A DNA stretch of 64,000 bases from a virus. Numbering within the stretch: the first letter of the stretch is position 1; every line of letters begins with the position of its first letter. The notes below the pieces were generated by a model, which saw only the letters and a program-made list of their open reading frames with translations, did not search any database and was not told where the DNA came from. The DNA is taken from the IMG/VR virus record IMGVR_UViG_3300008259_002809, positions 1 through 64,000 of that record; one strand, given 5' to 3'. The position numbers and the translations under genes are program-made. Below, in pieces: positions 40,807 through 48,685 of this stretch.

Positions 40807-41571
40807 TCAACCTTCTTGGTAGATTTCTAAAACTTCAGCGACTGCTGGATGACGCTCAACATGTGTGCGTTCAAACGTAGTCAATGCAATTCGTTTACTA
40901 GTAGACTGTGTAGGTTGTAACATCCTTTCTATGAAATCCTTTAACCCGTTATTTTCGTAGCCCCTGTCATGTTGCTCTAGATCACCAGTGACAATGAATT
41001 TACTTCCATCACCAATTCGTGTCAACAACATTTTCATTTGTTGTGTTGTGGCATTTTGCATTTCGTCGGCAATAACTACACTTCTTGTAAAAGTTCTGCC
41101 GCGCATGTATGCCAAGGGTGCTACCTCGATGGTGCCTTCTTGGATCATCGCCTCTATCTGTCGGGCGTTCCAGTATTCGCGGAACACGTCAAATACCGGT
41201 CTTGTCCAGGGTGCCATCTTACTCATCAAATCACCTGGCAAAAACCCGTGCTGTTCGTCTACACTCACTGCTGGACGGGTGACTACGATGCGATCTGCGG
41301 CCCCGGATTTTAACTGTTTGACAGCCCACAGAGTGGCCAACAAGGTTTTACCGGTGCCTGCTGGGCCCAGTGCAAATACCATGTCTTTACGGGGATTTTC
41401 TAAATGTGCAAGGTAGTCTTCTTGACGTAGGTTTCGAGGTATGATCTCTACTCGCTTATATTTGCTAGGTGCGTTTACTGCTTCTTGTCTAAAATGGTCT
41501 AAATCAATTACCGCATTACCATTGAATGCTGGTTTACGGCCTTGTGAGACCTTTCGATGCTTGTTCTTCAT
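40807..41571 (-). CDS. phoH: PhoH-like ATPase
   Basis: 254 aa. Walker A GPAGTGKTLLA, VTRPAVSVDEQHGFLPGD, Walker B VVIADEMQNAT and VTGDLEQHD are diagnostic for the PhoH family, common in large marine and freshwater phages; the activity is an NTPase, perhaps RNA-linked. AAGGAG precedes the ATG. Confidence 0.93.
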   Translation of the reverse strand: MKNKHRKVSQGRKPAFNGNAVIDLDHFRQEAVNAPSKYKRVEIIPRNLRQEDYLAHLENPRKDMVFALGPAGTGKTLLATLWAVKQLKSGAADRIVVTRPAVSVDEQHGFLPGDLMSKMAPWTRPVFDVFREYWNARQIEAMIQEGTIEVAPLAYMRGRTFTRSVVIADEMQNATTQQMKMLLTRIGDGSKFIVTGDLEQHDRGYENNGLKDFIERMLQPTQSTSKRIALTTFERTHVERHPAVAEVLEIYQEG

Positions 41572-41579
41572 TATGCTCC

Positions 41580-41608
41580 TTATACTAACCTCTAGGATGA
41601 ACTTGCAA
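41580..41608 (-). promoter_or_regulatory. Sigma70-like promoter for phoH
   Basis: On the minus strand: TTGCAA, 17-bp spacer, GTATAA, then 8 nt to the ATG at 41571. The AAGGAG would lie at or above +1, so the promoter may not be the only one. Confidence 0.45.
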
Positions 41609-41675
41609 CGGCCCTTGCGAAGCCAAAACTATTTACGGTCGCTGGTCAAGATGGCCAGGGTTAAGGTCAAAAACT

Positions 41676-41683
41676 CATAAATA
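41676..41683 (+). promoter_or_regulatory. Late-promoter-like octamer, near-leaderless
   Basis: CATAAATA followed by 7 nt and the ATG at 41691. No Shine-Dalgarno sequence. It could drive the 41691-43868 gene run including IF-1 and the spanins. Confidence 0.6.
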
Positions 41684-41690
41684 TCCCACT

Positions 41691-42248
41691 ATGCCACACA
41701 TTAACCACATATATAAAAACCTTGAAAACGTGCATAACAGCCCCAATGTTATTGACACGCTGATTGAAGTGGATCGTGTTTTTGATCGCTTGGATCTCTA
41801 TGCCTATGAAAATTGGTTCAAGGGCGAAATTGTTGAAGGCCCGTTCGTTGAGCGTCATTGGGTTGACTTGACTCTAATGTATCCTCACAAAATGATGCCC
41901 AACCCTGATGCCGCAATGCGTTTGGTCAAACACGGCTGTAAGGTCAAGTTTGGTCAAGATGTGTTGGAAACATTTGTCAAAGTTACAAGTGCTGATGACC
42001 TTATTGAAACCGAAGATGGACAGCGTCTACCCAAAACCGAAAAGCACAAAATTTGGTTAGTGAATGTTCGCTTGCCAAAGACACTACTTGATGTCGCAGA
42101 AGAAATCAAAGACATCAGCGATGACATAGATCTCGAAGCAGTTGACTCTGCCTATCAAGAAGAACTTGATGGAGAGAAGGGCCTTGAAAAACAAGACTCA
42201 ACCTCAGAAGTAACACCTGGCGATGAACAACAAACTGCTACTGCGTGA
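41691..42248 (+). CDS. Conserved T4-like phage hypothetical protein
   Basis: 185 aa. NVIDTLIEVDRVFDRLDLYA and HWVDLTLMYPHKMMPNP; acidic, Gln/Thr-rich tail. Its N-terminal DTLIEVDR recurs in the next gene (DPLIEIDR), so the two may be related or bind a common partner. No function known to me. Confidence 0.62.
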   Translation: MPHINHIYKNLENVHNSPNVIDTLIEVDRVFDRLDLYAYENWFKGEIVEGPFVERHWVDLTLMYPHKMMPNPDAAMRLVKHGCKVKFGQDVLETFVKVTSADDLIETEDGQRLPKTEKHKIWLVNVRLPKTLLDVAEEIKDISDDIDLEAVDSAYQEELDGEKGLEKQDSTSEVTPGDEQQTATA

Positions 42249-42705
42249 AAATCTAAGACCCGGTGATCTCAGAGACACCATTGATCCTCTCATTGAGATT
42301 GATCGCCATAAACCCAAGGTTGACGACAACAGCGAAACTGTTGTAATATGCTTTAAGGCCATCAACAGTGGTGCCGCCGAAGATCTGGGTGCATTCATTG
42401 AATGGGGAACCAAAAGTGTCAACGACGTTGAAGTTTCTGACTCCAGTGATAAAAATGGCAAGTTCCATGTCTATATTGAAATGCGTCGTATTCCAGGCTT
42501 GAGTCAGAAGATCATTGATTTGGTTCGTGACATTGAAATGATAACAGAAAAGCAAGAGTGGAAATTTACGGCCATGGATGGTCTACGCAGAGATTTTACT
42601 TTGCCTAATTTAAATTATGCAATTATTCAGGATCCTAAAATTTATAGTCTACCACCCGAGAGCCGTGCTTACTACCAACGCATGAAAAATTTAACCAAGT
42701 ATTAA
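42223..42705 (+). CDS. Conserved T4-like phage hypothetical protein
   Basis: 160 aa, overlapping the previous gene by 26 nt. DLRDTIDPLIEIDRHKPK then an alpha/beta domain (VVICFKAINSGAAEDLGAFI). Paired with 41691. Not recognised functionally. Confidence 0.62.
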   Translation: MNNKLLLRENLRPGDLRDTIDPLIEIDRHKPKVDDNSETVVICFKAINSGAAEDLGAFIEWGTKSVNDVEVSDSSDKNGKFHVYIEMRRIPGLSQKIIDLVRDIEMITEKQEWKFTAMDGLRRDFTLPNLNYAIIQDPKIYSLPPESRAYYQRMKNLTKY

Positions 42706-42717
42706 ACCAAAACCCTT

Positions 42718-42939
42718 ATGGCAAAAGAAGAAAGTTTTACCGTCAAGGGTGAAGTCACAGAGGCTTTGCCCAATGCAATTTTCCGAGTCAAATTAGAACA
42801 CGGAACAGAAATACTAGGACACCTGGCAGGCAAACTAAGGATGCACAAGATCACAATTATCCCCGGTGATAAAGTTGACATTGAAATGAGTCCTTATGAC
42901 CTAAGCAAGGGTCGCATAACATACAGGCATAAATTCTAG
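42718..42939 (+). CDS. infA: Translation initiation factor IF-1
   Basis: 73 aa, the same length as cellular IF-1. [40 protein letters not shown] and [16 protein letters not shown] match the S1-like OB fold of InfA almost throughout. IF-1 binds the 30S A site and works with IF-2 and IF-3 in initiation. IF-1 is rare in phages and reported only from very large ones. No Shine-Dalgarno sequence precedes its ATG. With phage bS21 and leaderless promoters it suggests remodelled initiation. Confidence 0.94.
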   Translation: MAKEESFTVKGEVTEALPNAIFRVKLEHGTEILGHLAGKLRMHKITIIPGDKVDIEMSPYDLSKGRITYRHKF

Positions 42940-42940
42940 T

Positions 42941-43408
42941 ATGTGGCAGATAATGTGGGCTTTTAGCCTGATTCCAGATTCGGTGATGGTATGGATCATC
43001 AACATCTTGTTGATTGTTGGTGTTGCTGGCACCGTGGCTGGTTTCTTTTTAAAGATTATTCCATTTGTAAATCAATACCGCTTGCCAGTGCAGATCGTCA
43101 GCATTGCTTTGTTGGTATTGGGTGTATGGCTCAAAGGCGGGCAAAGCGAGCGTCTGGTATGGCAGGCTCGTGTTGCTGAAATGGAAGCCAAGGTTGCGGC
43201 CGCAGAAGCCGAAGCCAAAAAAGAAACTGTTAGAGTAGAAACCAAGATAGTTGAACGTGTTCGCGTGATTCAAGGCGAAACAAGAACTATTGTCAAAGAA
43301 GTTCCAAAAATTATCACCAAAGAAGTTGATGCCAAGTGTGAGATACCCACACAGGCCATTGACTTATATAACCGTGCCGCTCGCGGCCCTGAGGAGCCAA
43401 AGAAATGA
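42941..43408 (+). CDS. i-spanin-like (Rz-type) membrane protein
   Basis: 155 aa. Two N-terminal hydrophobic helices (about 12-38 and 48-64) then a long charged coiled coil (EMEAKVAAAEAEAKKETVRV) and a C-terminal periplasmic tail with one Cys. The layout and the overlapping lipoprotein gene fit the inner-membrane spanin that spans the periplasm during lysis; a typical Rz has one helix, so the topology is slightly unusual. Confidence 0.68.
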   Translation: MWQIMWAFSLIPDSVMVWIINILLIVGVAGTVAGFFLKIIPFVNQYRLPVQIVSIALLVLGVWLKGGQSERLVWQARVAEMEAKVAAAEAEAKKETVRVETKIVERVRVIQGETRTIVKEVPKIITKEVDAKCEIPTQAIDLYNRAARGPEEPKK

Positions 43409-43677
43409 AACATGTCATTGGCGCTTTAGCACTTGTTGTTTTACTTGCTGGCTGTTCTACTACAGTTCCAGTTAAACGCACATTTCCTGATGCTCCTCCG
43501 TCATTGATGGAACCCGTTGAGCCATTGAAAACTGTTGATCCCAAAGATCCTAAACTCAGCCGAGTCATTGAAACTTCTGTAGAAAACATGGGTTCTTATC
43601 ATGCCTTGGCTGAAAAGTATAAAGCCTGGCAAGAGTGGTATCGCAGTCAAAAGAAAATATTTGACGAAGTAAAGTGA
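43405..43677 (+). CDS. o-spanin-like lipoprotein (Rz1-type)
   Basis: 90 aa with a lipobox LLAGCSTT, so lipidated and sent to the outer membrane. Short Pro-rich mature part (APPSLMEPVEPLK). ATGA overlap with the i-spanin-like gene. Together they would fuse the two membranes in the last lysis step. Confidence 0.72.
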   Translation: MKHVIGALALVVLLAGCSTTVPVKRTFPDAPPSLMEPVEPLKTVDPKDPKLSRVIETSVENMGSYHALAEKYKAWQEWYRSQKKIFDEVK

Positions 43678-43868
43678 TTAGAAGTATTGAACGAATTTGG
43701 GCTAGAGCCACCGGACATGTCATGGGCGAAACTGATGAGGATCGTCCAGATGTGCCAGTCTTGACACTACGCGAAGCCCGTGTAGCACTTTTCCTAAAAA
43801 CATTTTGGATCGTGTTACATGTCATTACCTGCTGTTTCATTATAGCCAATGTGATCAGGCACTGGTAG
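43674..43868 (+). CDS. Small membrane protein next to spanins
   Basis: 64 aa, GTG start overlapping the previous stop. One transmembrane helix near the C-terminus (FWIVLHVITCCFIIANVI); the conserved-looking ETDEDRPDVPVLTLREA precedes it. Possibly a holin or lysis regulator given the neighbours; unproven. Confidence 0.55.
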   Translation: MIRSIERIWARATGHVMGETDEDRPDVPVLTLREARVALFLKTFWIVLHVITCCFIIANVIRHW

Positions 43869-43897
43869 TTGACTTTTGGTTTGATTTGTAGTAAAAT
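43869..43897 (+). promoter_or_regulatory. Sigma70-type promoter, leaderless dnaJ
   Basis: TTGACT, 17-bp spacer, TAAAAT, then 6 nt to the ATG at 43904. No Shine-Dalgarno sequence. Confidence 0.82.
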
Positions 43898-43903
43898 GAA
43901 AGA

Positions 43904-44698
43904 ATGGATCCTTATCAGATTCTCGGCGTAGACCGACGTGCCACACTAGACCAAGTTAAGAAGGCCTATAGAAAACTGGCCAGTCAGCATCATCCTGACA
44001 AAGGTGGCGATACTCAGCGTTTCCAAGAAATACAAGCGGCCTATGATCAAATAACATCAGGTCAAGCGGATCAATCTAGACAGTTCCATTGGGGCGGAAA
44101 CAGCCCAGATTTTCAAGACATGCAGGACATCCTGCGCCGCAATTTCCATGACTTTGACAATATGCATGCAGGTGCTGTTCGCAATCCTGATGTCACTGTG
44201 CGTGTTAGTTGCACATTGGAAGAAGCACACAGCGGCTTTAGTCGTAACATTCAATTTTTATTGCCAAAGCAAGGGTCTAGAAATAAAACCATTGAGTTTC
44301 CTCCTGGCAGTTATCACGGCATAAGAATCAGGCATGCTGGTGATGGTGGCCAATTGGTTTCTGCTATGCCGCCTGGAGATTTGTATTGTGAACTAGAAGT
44401 GCTTCCTCATAAATTCTGGCAACCAAATTTCAAAACACAAGAACTTGAACTCAACCTTACCATTACATTAAAAGAAGCCTTGGTTGGCGCAGACATTATC
44501 ATCACCGACATCAATGGCAGTGATATCCGCGTAACTGTGCCGGCAGGATCACAACCAGGTTCTCGTCTAAGGCTCAAAGGACGAGGGCTACAAAAATTCC
44601 GGCAATCCTGGGTAGGTGACGCTTATATTCGATTACAAGTGTCTATACCAAAACTCACAGAAGACGATTTGAAGAAACCATTGATTGACCTTTTGTGA
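43904..44698 (+). CDS. dnaJ: DnaJ/CbpA-type J-domain co-chaperone
   Basis: 264 aa. J domain at residues 1-60 with the HPD motif H30-P31-D32, which stimulates DnaK ATPase. There is no Cys-rich zinc domain, so it is of the class B (CbpA-like) type, with two C-terminal beta domains (RLRLKGRGLQKF is the usual end motif). The partner must be host DnaK. Leaderless. Confidence 0.9.
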   Translation: MDPYQILGVDRRATLDQVKKAYRKLASQHHPDKGGDTQRFQEIQAAYDQITSGQADQSRQFHWGGNSPDFQDMQDILRRNFHDFDNMHAGAVRNPDVTVRVSCTLEEAHSGFSRNIQFLLPKQGSRNKTIEFPPGSYHGIRIRHAGDGGQLVSAMPPGDLYCELEVLPHKFWQPNFKTQELELNLTITLKEALVGADIIITDINGSDIRVTVPAGSQPGSRLRLKGRGLQKFRQSWVGDAYIRLQVSIPKLTEDDLKKPLIDLL

Positions 44699-44713
44699 TA
44701 TATTTGTTATACT
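44685..44713 (+). promoter_or_regulatory. Sigma70-type promoter, leaderless def
   Basis: TTGACC, 17-bp spacer, TATACT, then 6 nt to the ATG at 44720. The -35 lies inside the end of dnaJ. No Shine-Dalgarno sequence. Confidence 0.82.
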
Positions 44714-44719
44714 GATCAA

Positions 44720-45229
44720 ATGTTAGAATTAGTTCAAGAAAATCATCCAATACTAAAATCACCCATGCCAACGGTAGAAGACCCTACGGCACTCAGAACT
44801 TTGGTTCATGACATGTTTTTAATCATGTGGAGCAATGCCGGCATTGGCTTGGCGGCACCACAGGTGGGCATTGTTCAAAGAATGTTTATCATGGGCAGTC
44901 AGGAAGGACCGCATTATGTGTGTATAAATCCTGAAGTTGCTGGGCTTGGCCCAGAAGTTCGCGCCAAAGAAGGTTGTTTATCCTTCCCTGGACTGTGGTT
45001 AAATATCAGCAGGCCCGAGTGGGTGCAGGCTCGTTATCAAACACTAGACGGCACCTGGGTTGAACAAAGGTTTGAAGGGCTGTTGGCAAGATGCTATCTA
45101 CATGAACTAGATCATTTGGAAGGCAGTTTATTTGTCGAGCGCACGTCGGACCTGGGTTTAAAAATGGCTCGCGAGCGCCAACAAAAGCAGATGCGTAAGA
45201 TTCAAAAAAAGGTGAAACAACAAGCATGA
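44720..45229 (+). CDS. def: Peptide deformylase
   Basis: 169 aa. All three motifs: GLAAPQ (43-48), EGCLS (84-88) and HELDH (128-132) forming the metal site. It removes the formyl group from nascent proteins. Phage deformylases are known in marine phages, where they usually have a truncated C-terminus; this one keeps a basic C-terminal helix (RERQQKQMRKIQKKVK) suited to ribosome binding. Stop overlaps clpA (ATGA). Confidence 0.94.
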   Translation: MLELVQENHPILKSPMPTVEDPTALRTLVHDMFLIMWSNAGIGLAAPQVGIVQRMFIMGSQEGPHYVCINPEVAGLGPEVRAKEGCLSFPGLWLNISRPEWVQARYQTLDGTWVEQRFEGLLARCYLHELDHLEGSLFVERTSDLGLKMARERQQKQMRKIQKKVKQQA

Positions 45230-47442
45230 GTGAACAAGACAATAACTCTAGAATCAATGAAGTAGTGGCCCGTGCATTTCAAGAGGCTCTAAACAGAGAA
45301 CATGAATATGTCACGCTAGAACACATACTTCGTGTGATGCTGGATGAAGATGATATCGCTGATATCTTAAGTGACCTACAAGTTGATGTTCGTTCGCTCA
45401 AAGAAGAAATTGATGTTTGGTTGCGCGAGCAAGAAGAAATTCGTGTTGAGGGCATTGCCAAGCCACGTAAAACTGCAACCCTAGAACGCTGTTTCAATCG
45501 TGCTTACACACAGGCAATCTTTACTGGTCGCGGGCACATGGAGCCATTGGATCTGCTGATTTCAATCACCAGTGAGAAAAATGCCTATGCCAACTTCTTC
45601 CTGGCAAAAAACGGAGTCAGCAAGGACACACTGATTGCTTATGTGACCAAAATCAAAGATGGTCGCAGTAAAGAAAGCAAGACTGCTAAAAAGCGCGACA
45701 GCGAAAAGGTATTGAACAAGTATACCACCAATCTTATCAAGAGTGCAGAAAAGCGCCTCATTGATCCTTTGATTGGTCGCGAGAAAGAAGTGTTCCGTCT
45801 CGCACAAACACTGACCCGTAAGAAGAAAAACAATGCCATCATGGTTGGTGAACCTGGTGTAGGTAAGACTGCCATTGTTGAAGGCTTGGCAGTGGCCATC
45901 AGCAAGAATGAAGTGCCAGATGTGTTGAAAAATAAAACTGTTTACAGTTTGGATATGGGCAAGTTACTGGCCGGCACACGTTACCGCGGTGACTTTGAAG
46001 AACGTATGCAACATGTTCTTGAAGCACTGGAAGAACGTGATGATGCCATCTTGTTCATTGACGAAATCCATATGATCATGGGCGCAGGTGCTGGCGGTCA
46101 AGGTAGCATGGACGTGGCAAACTTGCTGAAGCCCAGTCTGGAAAAAGGTAAACTGCGCTGTATTGGTAGCACAACTTACGAAGAGTTCCGTGAGAACTTT
46201 GAAAAGGATCGTGCCCTGCTTCGTCGCTTTACCAAGATTGACATCAACGAACCCACTGTTGAAGAAACTCGCAGTATGCTACGTCAAGTGATGCCGGTCT
46301 ACAGTAAGTTTCATAATATTGCGGTGCCCGAAGAAACCATTGACTTGGCCATTGACTTGTCTATGAAGTATATGCTAGACAAGAAATTGCCTGACAAAGC
46401 CATTGATATCTTGGACTCTGCAATGGCTCACATGCGTGTGATTGCTACCACAGGCGAAAACCTTGCACTCAGCAAGGAAAATATTCGCAGAGAAATTTCT
46501 GACCTAACTCGTATTCCCATTGAACAGTTGGGCGAGCAAAAAGATGTGGCTGTCACTGAACTTGAAAGCCGCATGCGAACCAACGTGTTTGGTCAAGAAG
46601 ATGCCATTGAGCGACTAATGAACATGGTTTATATTGCCAAGTCAGGTCTTAAGGAAATCAATAGACCCATGGCCAACTTCCTGTTTGTTGGCCCCACTGG
46701 CACTGGTAAAACTGAACTTGCTAACCAACTCGCTGACGGTTTGGGCATGGAAGTTGTTCGCTTTGATATGAGTGAATATCGTGAACCACACAAAATTGCC
46801 AGTCTGATTGGTAGTCCTCCTGGCTATGTGGGCTATGGTGAGGGCAAAGCAGGTTCAGGTAAACTGATCAATGAATTAGAGCGTGTGCCTAACTGTGTGC
46901 TACTATTTGACGAAGTTGAAAAAGCACATCCTGATGTTATTCAAGTGTTGTTGGGACTAATGGACAATGGTATTGTCACCGGCAGTGACAACAAGCAGGC
47001 CAGTGCTCGTAATGCTTTTGTGATCATGACTTCGAACCTTGGTGCTGTAGATGCTGAAAAACAAATGATTGGTTTTGGTGGCGGATTCAATGAAAGTGCC
47101 AGCGATGATGCTGTTAAACGTTTCTTTGCTCCTGAGTTCCGTAACAGGCTTGATGCAGTGATCAAGTTTAACAGACTGGATCGTAGTGTGGTCAAGCGCA
47201 TTGCTGAAAAGTTCATGCGTCATATCCGCGAGCAATTGGCTGAACAAAACCAAAACATTGTCTACACAGACTCTGTGCTGGAATACATTGCAGAAAATGG
47301 ATTCAGTGATACCATGGGTGCTAGACCTATGAAACGTCTCATCAATGAAGAAATTCGTTTAGGCATTGCCAAGCGTATTATTCGTGATGGTAAAACCAGT
47401 CACACCGTAGATGTCGTCAATGACAAATTGGTAATTGCATGA
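45226..47442 (+). CDS. clpA: ClpA-type double-ring AAA+ unfoldase
   Basis: 738 aa, about the length of E. coli ClpA. N-domain (1-140, where ClpS binds), first ATPase with GEPGVGKT (about 207) and RYRG pore loop, second with GPTGTGKT (about 489), GYVG pore loop and VLLFDEVEK. The ClpP-docking loop MIGFGGG (about 615) is kept. The last strand VDVVNDKL ends the D2 small domain. With ClpS (8953) it makes a complete N-degron unfoldase except for ClpP, which must be the host's. Coupled to def by ATGA. Confidence 0.95.
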   Translation: MSEQDNNSRINEVVARAFQEALNREHEYVTLEHILRVMLDEDDIADILSDLQVDVRSLKEEIDVWLREQEEIRVEGIAKPRKTATLERCFNRAYTQAIFTGRGHMEPLDLLISITSEKNAYANFFLAKNGVSKDTLIAYVTKIKDGRSKESKTAKKRDSEKVLNKYTTNLIKSAEKRLIDPLIGREKEVFRLAQTLTRKKKNNAIMVGEPGVGKTAIVEGLAVAISKNEVPDVLKNKTVYSLDMGKLLAGTRYRGDFEERMQHVLEALEERDDAILFIDEIHMIMGAGAGGQGSMDVANLLKPSLEKGKLRCIGSTTYEEFRENFEKDRALLRRFTKIDINEPTVEETRSMLRQVMPVYSKFHNIAVPEETIDLAIDLSMKYMLDKKLPDKAIDILDSAMAHMRVIATTGENLALSKENIRREISDLTRIPIEQLGEQKDVAVTELESRMRTNVFGQEDAIERLMNMVYIAKSGLKEINRPMANFLFVGPTGTGKTELANQLADGLGMEVVRFDMSEYREPHKIASLIGSPPGYVGYGEGKAGSGKLINELERVPNCVLLFDEVEKAHPDVIQVLLGLMDNGIVTGSDNKQASARNAFVIMTSNLGAVDAEKQMIGFGGGFNESASDDAVKRFFAPEFRNRLDAVIKFNRLDRSVVKRIAEKFMRHIREQLAEQNQNIVYTDSVLEYIAENGFSDTMGARPMKRLINEEIRLGIAKRIIRDGKTSHTVDVVNDKLVIA

Positions 47443-48071
47443 AAAAGAAGATTTCACAGCGCCTTTACTGGAAGCAATGGCCCTACAAGATAATCCTGGG
47501 CAAGGAAGGTGACGAGCGTAAAATGCCGTGGAAGCATCGCTTTATCAAAGCCACTGATGACGAAACCTATGCATGGCATTCGCAGTTTAGACGATGGTTT
47601 AAAAAGAATTTTCCTGAAGCAGGGCTTCGTCAAGAAGGCCGTATCAGTGTTTTCTTGAAAACACAAGAACAAGTGGACATATTGGTGGATGCCTGGAACA
47701 ATTATATTCTAGAAATTTGGTCACCTGAGTCCGAGCAGGCTTTGACTTTGATGGAAAATCATGTTTATGATGTGATACGTCCTGAACCCTGGTATAAAAA
47801 GTATCCCATTCGTGCTCGCATACTCTACAATCAAGAGTTTAAAATGCGCGGGCTAGAGCAGATGCGTGATGCTGTCAAACAGATAGACTCTGAAAATTGG
47901 CATGCTGGCGGACTATTAAAAACCCTGTTATCTGACAAGATTCAAAGCAAAGTTCCTTACCCCTGTGGCCAACCTTTTTATCTTTATTTGCTAGACAACG
48001 AAGACGCCATAATGCTAAAACTACAGGTAGGTGACTGGGTTGATAGATTTGAGCGACAACGAAAACCCTGA
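47439..48071 (+). CDS. Hypothetical protein downstream of clpA
   Basis: 210 aa, basic N-terminus (KKKISQRLYWKQWPYKI), Trp- and Tyr-rich, ATGA overlap with clpA. Not recognised. A terminator hairpin follows. Confidence 0.62.
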   Translation: MKKKISQRLYWKQWPYKIILGKEGDERKMPWKHRFIKATDDETYAWHSQFRRWFKKNFPEAGLRQEGRISVFLKTQEQVDILVDAWNNYILEIWSPESEQALTLMENHVYDVIRPEPWYKKYPIRARILYNQEFKMRGLEQMRDAVKQIDSENWHAGGLLKTLLSDKIQSKVPYPCGQPFYLYLLDNEDAIMLKLQVGDWVDRFERQRKP

Positions 48072-48094
48072 CTTAACACTGGTCCAATAAACCC

Positions 48095-48125
48095 AACCTC
48101 CGCTAAATAGTCGCGGAGGTTTTTT
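48095..48125 (+). terminator. Terminator hairpin with a late promoter in its loop
   Basis: AACCTCCGC (48095-48103) pairs with GCGGAGGTT (48113-48121), then a T-run. The loop holds the late octamer and the 3' arm holds GGAGG, the ribosome site of the next gene. Confidence 0.88.
48102..48109 (+). promoter_or_regulatory. Late-promoter-like octamer inside terminator loop
   Basis: GCTAAATA, 5 nt, then GGAGG at 48115-48119, 7 nt, ATG 48127. A late transcript would start with GGAGG and lack the 5' arm of the hairpin, so the ribosome site would be free. This is probably the main promoter of the tail-fibre operon. Confidence 0.65.
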
Positions 48126-48126
48126 A

Positions 48127-48294
48127 ATGGCTAAAATTGTCGAAGATATCGTCATCATCAAGTTCAGCAAAATTGTCAAGGACAATGAAAACGCTGGTGC
48201 AGGCATTGCTAACGCCGAAGTAATTGCGGCTTTGGAACAGGTTGCACAAGAACTGGTTGGCGAATCAATTGTTGTTGAAACTATCAAGGAATAA
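48127..48294 (+). CDS. 55-aa conserved phage protein
   Basis: AKIVEDIVIIKFSKIVKDNE, then ALEQVAQELVGESIVVETI. GGAGG lies 7 nt upstream of ATG 48127. First gene of the structural operon; similar short proteins open tail-fibre regions in T4-like phages, but the function is unknown. Confidence 0.72.
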   Translation: MAKIVEDIVIIKFSKIVKDNENAGAGIANAEVIAALEQVAQELVGESIVVETIKE

Positions 48295-48297
48295 ACC

Positions 48298-48669
48298 ATG
48301 AGCATGAGAAATACCAACATGCTGGTTGGCAACGGTAGTCTAGATCAAACTGGCTCAGCCACTCGTGCTGACGGCTATTATGGTTTTGCTGACGGCATGC
48401 AAACTGTGGCATTTTATGTAAAAAACTTTCGCGGACGAGTTTTTATTGAGGCTTCTGTGAGCGATAATCCCACAGAGGCTGACTGGTTTCCCATTGGCCT
48501 ATCTAACCTAAGTTATTATGACTTTGACGATAGCGTTGGAGCAACTCGTGTTGAAACATTCAACGTAGTGGGAAACTTTGTTTATTTGCGGGCACGAATT
48601 CAAAGAAGCCATTTAGGCTTGCCCGTGACAGATTTAGGAAACTGTGAACGAGTAGTTCTAAGTTTATAA
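48298..48669 (+). CDS. Small structural-type protein
   Basis: 123 aa, beta-rich (GMQTVAFYVKNFRGRVFIEA), no Cys. First larger gene of the fibre operon, so probably a virion or baseplate accessory. AGGAG after it serves the fibre gene. Confidence 0.62.
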   Translation: MSMRNTNMLVGNGSLDQTGSATRADGYYGFADGMQTVAFYVKNFRGRVFIEASVSDNPTEADWFPIGLSNLSYYDFDDSVGATRVETFNVVGNFVYLRARIQRSHLGLPVTDLGNCERVVLSL

Positions 48670-48685
48670 CAGGAGAAATAATAAC

